Below are positions 56,685-64,000 of a DNA stretch of 64,000 bases, piece by piece. Positions within the stretch are counted from its first letter, which is position 1; the number at the start of each line of letters is the position of its first letter. The stretch lies in assembly GCA_963930645.1 (NCBI GenBank), contig OZ005651.1, positions 333,344,705 through 333,408,704 of the forward strand, written 5' to 3'. Source of the stretch: Salticus scenicus. Its lineage: Eukaryota > Arthropoda > Arachnida > Araneae > Salticidae. A program made the translations under genes and the position numbers. The notes under the pieces were generated by a model. That model was not told the DNA's origin and did no database searches. It saw only the letters and a program-made list of their open reading frames with translations.

Positions 56685-57303
56685 AATATTAATGGAAGAT
56701 TTTGCATGGGATTATAAAACCAAGGTGGACAACGTCTAGAACGCCAAATTGAAATAATAAGAAAGCAGACAGCTGTTTCAGTAGCATTTAGCGTATCGTA
56801 TTCAGTGCGTAAAGAAATGAGAGAGAAGTGCACCTATATATAGGAAAGGGGTGAAATTCAGCTCAGGATAATCAGCCAATGGGATTACGCGGAAAGTGGG
56901 TGATTGGCCAATAGGAAATAATAAAACACAAGTTGTGAAAAATATGGAATAAATTAAGGAAATATGGACTGAATGTAAAATTCCCAACAATCAGACAAAT
57001 GGGGTACAGCAAAATCACAATTAACAGTATTTTTAAGATTTTTATAAACATAAAAAGCTTCAAATAAATCCAGTTCATGAGGGAATTTAGGCCTGCCAAT
57101 TATTTTAGCTGAATCAAATATAAAATTATGAATTTTCTCCCAACAATGCTTAAAAATAGCCGATTTATTGGTTTCTTGCTTACGGACGTAATTAATGTTT
57201 TTAAGGCGGAATTTAATAGACGTTTAGTTTGGTCAATGTATGATGAGCCACACTGGCAGGAAATGCTATAGATACCCCAAGAATTATTCAAGAAAGTATA
57301 CAA
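56685..57303 (-). mobile_element. Penelope-like element fragment 1 (GIY-YIG end)
   Basis: On the minus strand, 57303-57100 reads SWGIYSISCQCGSSYIDQTK R, the GIY-YIG endonuclease start (GIYSI and SYI), with a frameshift after it. It is followed by the element's 3' region with CCTATATATAGG. Reverse transcriptase is absent. It abuts fragment 2 head to head at about 57303. Confidence 0.8.
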
Positions 57304-58290
57304 AGCTGTTTACCACCGTCTATCGTAAAAATTTTGCAGTCTCTCTACTTCCCCATGCGCGTTCATATCACCTATGTACCCCAAAAAATGGCAGCTTTCT
57401 ATACTTTTGTTAAACATGCTCTTAATATTTGTTCCGATTCTGTTTTATTAGGCTCTGAAATCAAATATCAGATATAGCCAGAGGTTATAATCCTGCTATT
57501 ATAGATAAAGCTATCCAAAAATTATAACTTCCTCGTTTTTCGCCTCCTAAATCAGTCTCTTCTAATGTTAGTGTAGTTTGACCCTATTTTCCTAAATCCA
57601 GTCATGCCATAGCTAAAATTCTCAAACAATATGATTTTAAAATAATTTTTTCACCTTCCATTAAACTCATCTTTTTTTAACTAAAAGATCCTATCTATAT
57701 GTATAATTTTTGGCGCATCTATAGCATATCCTGCCAGTGTGGTTTATCATACACTGGCGAAAGTGAACGCAATCTTAAATTCCTCCTTAAAGAACACATT
57801 AATTACGTCCGTAAGCAAGAAACCAATAAATCGGCTATTTCTAAGTATTGTTGGGAGAAAAGCCATAATTTAAAATTTGATTCAGCTAAAATAATTTGCA
57901 GGCCTAAAACCACTCATATATTCGATTTCTTTGAAGCTTTTTGCATTTATAAAAATCTTGTTAATTGTGATTTCACTGTACCCCATTTATCTGATTGTTG
58001 GAAATTTTACATTCAGTCCACATTTCCTTAATTTCTTCCATATTTTTCACAACTACTGTTTCGTAATTTCCTATTAGCCAATCACCCACATTTCGCGTAC
58101 TTCTATTGGCTGATCATCTTGAGCTAAATTCGATCCCTTTCCTATATATAGGAGCATTTCTCTCTCACTTCTTTATGCACTGAAGACAGTACTCTAAAAG
58201 CTACTAAAACATTTGTCTGCTTTTCTATTATTACAATTTGGCGTTCTAGACGTTGTTGCGGCCTTGGTTTTATAGTAGTACAAAATATTT
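57304..58290 (+). mobile_element. Penelope-like element fragment 2
   Basis: Begins in a linker with CCGTCTATCGTAAAAATTTT and TCTACTTCCCCATGCGCG (broken frames), then the GIY-YIG domain at 57699-58031 and a 3' region with CCTATATATAGG and GGCGTTCTAGACGTTG near 58240. The element is 5'-truncated and degenerate upstream. Confidence 0.82.
57699..58031 (+). pseudogene. GIY-YIG endonuclease domain of a Penelope-like element
   Basis: 110 codons: WRIYSISCQCGLSYTGESER, LKEHINYVRKQETNKSAISK, WEKSHNLKFDSAKIICRPKT and DFFEAFCIYKNLVNCD. This is the endonuclease that follows the reverse transcriptase in Penelope-like elements, with the Cys-containing first strand (ISCQCG), SYTG in place of SYIG, a conserved KEH block and the late E of EA-CIYK. 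The first motif is RIY where GIY is expected. The open frame is intact but isolated from its reverse transcriptase, so it is a relic. Confidence 0.82.
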
Positions 58291-58291
58291 T

Positions 58292-58975
58292 TTAATTAAA
58301 GATTTCTCAGAAGCTTCTAACCTAGACTAGTGGTACGTACATCAACTATCCTCTATAAAAACGTTTAATTATATAATTAAAGTCTGCAAATCTCTCCTAC
58401 CAAGCTGGGAGAGTTTGCGCTTTTCCGACTTAGGAGAAATTGCGTCTTGATTCCATTAAATTCTATACAAGGAAAGATTATGGAGCTTATTATTAATGAC
58501 AAGACAATAAGGATAAGTTTGTTGAATGTCTGAAACTGTACCAAGAGACAACTTCGACAAATCACTGAACTAGTTTAAATATATTGTTTGTAGCAGATGG
58601 TTGCAAGAAAGCTGCACAATTTACAACAGTACGTTCAACAACTGTGGACAGTGATAGATTAGGTCAGAAAACAATCAAACTTTTCGGTTGAAAAGGAAAT
58701 GCACTAATTTTAACCAATTCGAGATCTCGAAATTTTTGGAGACCGGCTCCAAAATTCAAAATTTGTGTTTGCTTCACATTTACCATATTATTCTACCCGC
58801 CTTTTTGGTTTGGAAATGCATTGCACACACGGTGTACAATACCCCTCGAATGGGTTAAGCTAAACGTGTTACCTTGTTACTTAATCTTATTTTGTAATCC
58901 TATCTGTTTTTTTTTTTTTTTTTTTCAGATATTTTATATTTTATTTATTTAAAATTCATTTACAAGAATTTTCTA
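58292..58975. other. Intergenic sequence between Penelope-like copies
   Basis: Not recognised. Contains a poly(T) run at 58910-58925 and an ordinary AT-rich sequence. Confidence 0.45.
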
Positions 58976-59400
58976 ATTAGTTTAAAAATTCTTTATTTCC
59001 TCTGATTCTGTAATTACTAGGTTGAAATTAATGGAAGACTTGGCGTGGGATTATAAAAACAAGGCAACAGTCTAGAACGTCAAATAAAATTAGCAGGAAA
59101 GCAGAGAGCTTTTTCGGTAGCATTTAGCGTATCGTCTTCAGCGCATAAAGAAATGGGAGAGATATGTGTTCCTATATATAAAAGGAAAGGGATCGTATTC
59201 AGCTCAGGATGATCAGGCAATAGGATTACGCGGAATGGGGTTGATTGGCCAATAGGAAATTACTAAAAGCTAGTTGTGAAAAATATCAAACAAATTAAGG
59301 AAATGTGGACCGAGTGTAAAATTTCCAATAATCAGACAAATGGGGTACAGCAAAATCACAATTAACAGTATTTTTAAGATTTTTATAAATATAAAAAGAT

Positions 59401-59637
59401 TTAAAAAAAATCAAGTTTATGAGTGGATTTAGGCCTGCAAATTATTTTAGCTGAATCAAATTTAAAATTATCGTTTTTCTCCCAGCAATGCTTAGAAATA
59501 GCCGATTTATTCATTCCTTGCTTACGGACGTAATTAATATGTTCTTTAAGGCAGAATTTATGACTGCGTTTAGTTTGGCCAATGTATGATAAACCACTCT
59601 GGCGGAAAATGCTATAAATACCCCAAGAATTATACAT
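59401..59637 (-). pseudogene. GIY-YIG endonuclease domain, Penelope-like element 3
   Basis: 78 codons: NSWGIYSIFRQSGLSYIGQT, then LKEHINYVRKQGMNKSAISK and FKFDSAKIICRPKSTHKLDF. GIY and YIG are both intact, but two of the usual Cys (ISCQCG) are replaced (IFRQSG). The frame ends in LDFF followed by a stop where fragment 2 continues EAFCIYK, so the C-terminal part is lost. Confidence 0.82.
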
Positions 59638-60051
59638 ATGTATAGGATCTTTTAATTGAGAAAAGCTGAGTTTATTAGAAAAGGTGAAAAAAATATTTTA
59701 TAATCATATTGTTTGAGATTTTAGCTATAGCATGACTGGATTTAGAAAAATAAGATAAAACACTACCGATATTAGAAAAGATTGATTTAGTAGACGGAGT
59801 ACGAGGAAGTTCTGTAATTTTTTGATAGGTTTATCTATAATAGTAGGATTATAACCTCTGTCTGTTGATTGCTATAGCTTTTAGTTATTCGATTTCAGAG
59901 CTTATAATAAAACAGGATCGTGACAAATATTAAGGGCACGATTAACAAAAGTATAGAAAGCTGCCATTTTTTGGGTAGGTGGGTGACATGAACGCGCATG
60001 GGGAGGTAGAGAGACTGCAAATTTTTATGATAGACAGTGGTGGAAAGCCAT

Positions 60052-60267
60052 CTACAGTGTGTGAGACAAGGGATCAAGGAATGGAAATGAGCCATTATTT
60101 TCTATTTCACATGTGAATTGGATATTACTGTCTATAGAATTTATAGTTTGTAAGAAGTGGTCAATATTGTGACGAGATGTGTCGATAAACGTGAAGGTGT
60201 CATCAACGTAACGGGTCCAATAAGGGAAAAAGATTTTCTTAAAGAGCATACTTTCAAAATATTGCAT
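60052..60267 (-). pseudogene. Reverse transcriptase fragment, Penelope-like element 3
   Basis: It reads FESMLFKKIFFPYWTRYVDD then TFTFIDTSRHNIDHFLQTIN and CEIENNGSFPFLD. RYVDD is the catalytic box with two of the three active-site Asp, followed by the I-F-C-E and FLD motifs as in Penelope-like reverse transcriptases. The palm's N-terminal half is missing and a frameshift follows at about 60052. Confidence 0.85.
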
Positions 60268-60696
60268 ATAAATATCAGAGAGAATTGGGGAGAGCTAGTT
60301 TAAAAATTCTTTATTTCCTCTGATTCAGTAATTACTAGGTTGAAATTAATGGAAGACTTGGCGTGGAACAAGGCAACAGTCTAGAACGTCAAATAAAAGT
60401 AGCAGGAAAGCAGAGAGCTTTTTCGGTAGCATTTAGCGTATCGTCTTCAGCGCATAAAGAAATGGGAGAGAAGTGTTCCTATATATAATAGGAAAGGGAT
60501 CGTATTCAGCTCAGGATGATCTGGCAATAGGATTACGCGGAATGTGGTTGATTGGCCAATAGAAAATTGCTAAAAGCTAGTTGTGAAAAATATCAAATTA
60601 AGGAAATGTGGACTGAGTGTAAAATTTCCAATAATCAGACAAATGGGGTACAGCGAAATCACAATTAACAGTATTTTTAAGATTTTTATAAATATA

Positions 60697-61676
60697 ATAA
60701 AATCTTTTTGTAAAAAAATAGAACCGACTCCAAAAAGCAACTACTATTCAAACAACTAAAAAAAAAAAAAAAAAAAAAATGGTACGAAATGAAACTTTAA
60801 ATTGCGCCTAAAAGTATAAAATAATTTCCTTCGCCAAACAACCTATAACACTACAATTAATCATAACTTTTGAAGTCGGCCCAAAATTAAATAAAATTTA
60901 ATTAGTTTTTAAAGGTTTGTTTTTAGATTTGTAGCAACAAATTCTGTTGTCTCGAATGATCCATTTTCATGTTTCCTTTATTATTTTATCACTGTATGCA
61001 ATTGGTCCATTAGTAGCATCTACATAGAGCAATGAACATTCTTCACAATGCGGTATTTATGTTTCTACGAAGTTAGAGTTTCCTTTCGAAATTTGGTATA
61101 ACTTTGATAACTATCATCCTTGGTGGCTTTTGGATTTGGCAATTAAAACGTAATGCAAAAATATACACGCCAGATGTACATTTTCATAATATGTATTGTA
61201 CGAAGTATTGTTTCATATTCTTGATTGCTCTCTTAATATACCTTATCAAAATAATAATGATATCCCAAAGAAATTAAATATGTTTGCTAGATAATTTTGT
61301 GATTTTTCTTTCACCAAGGACGTCAGATACCAGCATCTTCGCCAACTTTTGCTGCTTACGAAATCTTATTTGTTTTCTTGAATCAAAGTAGTTTTCGGCT
61401 GCGTTTTGCAGGTGGCAATGTAAGATGTGCATTTTTAATAGGATTTGATTTTTGTATTGAATAAAGGTATCAATTTTTATTTAATTTTGCGCCGACTTCA
61501 AAAGTTATGATTAATTGTATTGTTATAGGTTATTTGGCGAATGAAATTATTTTATACTTTTAGGCGCAATTTAAAGTTTCATTTCGTACCATTTTTTTTT
61601 TTTTTTTTTTTTAGTTGTTTGAATAGTAGTTGCTTTTTGGAGTCGGTTCTATTTTTTTACAAAAAGACTTTATTTT
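60697..61676. mobile_element. 980 bp element with about 200 bp terminal inverted repeats
   Basis: The left arm (about 60697-60895) has AAATCTTTTTGTAAAAAAAT, AGAACCGACTCCAAAAAGCA, a poly(A) run and TGGTACGAAATGAAACTTTA. The right arm (about 61478-61676) is its reverse complement, with poly(T). The arms are nearly identical. The spacer (about 580 bp) has no convincing frame. The left end interrupts the Penelope-like repeat. Confidence 0.85.
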
Positions 61677-62040
61677 GCTCTTTTCAGTGAAAACTTATTC
61701 ATATAGCAGAACATCAGAAGACGTTCGACGACAGTTTCACAAATCACAACTTCCAAGAAAAGTGACATAACTCAAAAAATGGTTTATGTCACTGAAAAAT
61801 ATATGAAATGCACCCAATGTGAACAAAAATGTTACTCCTCCATCTACAAAGTTATCCACTCGTGAGACAGTTATGCCAGTTTTATTCTAGTCAAGTTATT
61901 TTTAAGTTGATTTTTCTCAAATTCTGCATTTTTAAGTTGTGTCACTTTTCTTGCCTTTATCGGATATGAGCAAAAAACTATCAATTGAATGAACATACGT
62001 TAAATTAAAATGTCTTTAGAAATGTAAAGAACGGATACGC
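61677..62040. other. AT-rich intergenic sequence
   Basis: Contains AAGTGACATAACTCAAAAAA and its inverted partner GTTGTGTCACTTTTCTTG about 160 bases later, so possibly a degenerate inverted repeat (61762-61953). Confidence 0.4.
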
Positions 62041-62089
62041 TGTATTCGTAACCAAAAATTCTGTTGGGCATATATATTGAACTTTACAG

Positions 62090-63750
62090 TGAATACGTGT
62101 CACCCGCTAAGCTGGGAATTGCGAAAAGTAAAGTTCAAACAGAAAGTAAAATATGCATTGCAGCTGACGGACAGACGTTTCAACATCGATACTTACATAC
62201 TACTTTTACCAGTGTAGCTGCATGCGTTCAGCAGTTAGAGTGAGAACAGACTTTTGTGAGTATCCTGTAATTTGTTTATATCTTAATGAAATCATAATGA
62301 AACCTATTTCAGGCCAAGACAACAAAAAAACAAAATATTAAAATTAAATCTTATCTAACGAAGTTATAAGCTAACAAATTTCAACAACAACAACAACGAG
62401 AAACATGGTTTGTATTGAGAACCTCTTCCTTTATGAAGTCGGTTTAAAACGTCTATGCGTTAATCGATGTGACCGCTTACAATAACCATACTTTGAATTT
62501 TACATAGCATAAATATCACCCGCTACGCTACAACATATACAATGTCGTTCAAGTGTCCACAAAATAGGAATTTGTGAACAAACAAATGCACGTTTTAAGC
62601 GTTCTGTTTTTAGCATTAACGTCTAAACTATCTTTTTGTACTAAATAGATGATGTTCTGCAATTTTATAATTCACTTTTTCCCCCTGACTTGAACAGTTT
62701 CCTAGATAGGAACACTAACTCCACCGTTTTACACCAGGTGGCGCTGTAGGCGGATAAATTACTTTCCACGTATCCACTTTACTATACCTACATACCATTT
62801 TTATGACTATAGCTGCAGCTGTTCAGCAGTTATAAGAGTTGGGACTGATTTTTTTGGGCACCCTGTATTTTCTTTAGATCGTAAATATATTACAATGGGA
62901 CCTATTTCAGACCAAGACCTTTACAATAAAACAAAAATTATCAAAATCGGATCATATGTTCAGGAGTTATGAGCTAACAAACAAAAACAAAAACAAAAAA
63001 ACATACGCTTTTTTATTGAGAACTTCCTCCTTCTTGAAGTCGGTTAATTTGAGCATCTCTTACGAAGTTATAAGCTTACAAACACCAACAACAACACATT
63101 GCTCGAATTAAGAACACCCTCCTTTCTGAAGTTGGTTGAAAATGACTTTACGCTAATCGATGTGACCGTTTACAGTAACAGTACTTTGAACCACAGAGTA
63201 TACGTGTCATCCGCTATGCTGCAAAGTGTGCAACCTAGTTCAAGTGTGCGCAGTGTAGGAAATTGCAAACAAACAACTGCACGTTTTAAGCGTTCTATTT
63301 TTAGCAATAATGTCTAAAAACTGTCTTTTCGTAGTAAATCCATGATGCTCTATATCTTCGTAATTAACTTTTCTCCCATCTTGAACCGTTTTTGAGCGCT
63401 AAATTCCACTGTTTTTCACCAGATGGCGCTTTATTTTCTTTAGATTGTAAAGATATTACAATGGGACCTACAGTCGGCTGCAAAATTATTCGAGCACTAG
63501 CCAATAATTCCTATATTCAAAAAGTACACTTAAGACTGTTTTGCTAAGTAAATCCTTGTCGAATCATCTTCTTAGACTGATTAAGAGCATGACTCGACAA
63601 GGATTTATTTAACAAAACTGCATTAAGTGTACTTTTTTTTGGCAAGGATTATTGCTAGTGCTCGAATAATTTTGCAGCCGACTGTACTTCAGACCAAGAT
63701 CTTTACAACAAAACAAATAGTATCAAGTAACCGTATTTTGAACTATATAG
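62090..63750. repeat. Repeat block, three imperfect copies of a dispersed element
   Basis: Shared blocks: CACCCGCTAAGCTG or CACCCGCTACGCTACAAC, AACAAACAAATGCACGTTTT then AAGCGTTCT (62579, 63268), CACCAGGTGGCGCT or CACCAGATGGCGCT (62734, 63417), GTAAAGATATTACAATGGGA-like, CCTATTTCAGACCAAGACC (62297, 62901) and GAAGTCGGTT after an AACCTCTTCC-like stretch (62438, 63036, 63128). Two TA-MITEs are inserted within. Confidence 0.75.
63469..63686. mobile_element. Palindromic TA-MITE, copy 7
   Basis: TACAGTCGGCTGCAAAATTA to TTTTGCAGCCGACTGTA. The loop CTTAGACTGATTAAG is in the inverted orientation. The flanks GGGACC and CTTCAGACCAAG, compared with CCTATTTCAGACCAAG at 62901, confirm insertion at TA. 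Confidence 0.92.
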
Positions 63751-63752
63751 CG

Positions 63753-63969
63753 TACAGTCGGAAACAAAAGTGTCCGAACACTAGCAAAAATTCCTATGTA
63801 AAAAAAGTACACTTCATACGGTTTTGTTAACTAAATCCTTATCGAATCATGTTCTTACACTGACTAAGAACAGGATATGACAAGGATTGTTTTCACAAAA
63901 CCTCATGAAGTGTACCTTTTTTACATAGGAATTTTTGCTAGTATTCGGACACTTCTGTTACCGACTGTA
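63753..63969. mobile_element. Palindromic TA-MITE, copy 8, divergent subfamily
   Basis: TACAGTCGGAAACAAAAGTG to CTTCTGTTACCGACTGTA. The arms share the inner GCAAAAATTCCTATGTAAAA and GTACACTT blocks with the others, but the outer 40 bases differ (GTGTCCGAACACTAG). It is inserted in the repeat block before CACCAGCTAAGCTACAAC. Confidence 0.9.
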
Positions 63970-64000
63970 TGTCTCACCAGCTAAGCTACAACGGGTTCAA

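Larger units (their letters stand above)
58979..60696 (-). mobile_element. Penelope-like element 3 with duplicated flanking repeats
   Basis: The minus strand reads, in order: a terminal repeat (about 60696-60297), a reverse transcriptase fragment (60267-60052), a linker, the GIY-YIG domain (59637-59401) and a second copy of the terminal repeat (about 59400-58979). The two repeats share AGTTTAAAAATTCTTTATTT, CTAGGTTGAAATTAATGGAA, CTATATATA and TGATTGGCCAATAG. This partial tandem arrangement is typical of Penelope-like elements. Confidence 0.85.

Noticed and set aside
57100..58031. Candidate host GIY-YIG nuclease gene
   Set aside because: Three copies, Penelope-type arrangement and a linked RYVDD reverse transcriptase fragment show a retroelement.

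Overview
The window is AT-rich animal nuclear DNA. It has multi-kilobase introns with GT-AG splice sites, abundant microsatellites and many DNA transposon relics of the Tc1/mariner, pogo, piggyBac-like and hAT-like kinds, plus Penelope-like elements. This mix suggests an arthropod, possibly a spider or another chelicerate; the species assignment is inference only. No bacterial-style genes, operons or CRISPR arrays are present.

One protein-coding gene can be supported. Six exons on the + strand (252-384, 15320-15519, 19873-19948, 21796-21876, 28195-28277, 29672-29851) splice in frame into 250 residues plus a stop. They match the C-terminal half of a mitochondrial sodium/calcium exchanger of the NCLX (SLC8B1) family. 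The 5' part of the gene lies upstream of the window. The frame is open and the splice sites are good, but the alpha-2 ion-binding motif is unusual: GNCLLD replaces the usual GNSIGD, and a later FN is LT. This points to a divergent paralogue with altered or lost transport.

The first intron (about 14.9 kb) is packed with transposons. It holds five copies of a nearly perfectly palindromic TA-flanked MITE, a 2.4 kb composite palindrome built around a decayed Tc1 transposon, TTAA-flanked and other MITEs, SINE-like copies and a 140-160 bp tandem repeat. Later introns carry a MITE of about 900 bp (16.5-17.4 kb), a pogo-like transposase relic (22.3-23.7 kb) and tandem repeats.

Downstream of the gene (30-64 kb) I see no host protein gene. 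Notable items are a 480 bp tandem duplication, a 1.6 kb fold-back, and a 231 bp palindrome whose arms each carry a tRNA-Thr(UGU)-like gene. There is also a diverged segmental duplication, one copy of which was split by a mariner element, and a pogo C-terminal zinc-finger relic. Further on are two hAT-like MITE copies (one with an intact 8 bp target duplication), a LINE 3' end, nested insertions at 48.7-50.4 kb, three Penelope-like copies with GIY-YIG and reverse transcriptase remnants, a 980 bp inverted-repeat element, and a repeat block with two further TA-MITEs.

Coordinates of repeat edges are estimates by eye unless a target-site duplication fixes them.
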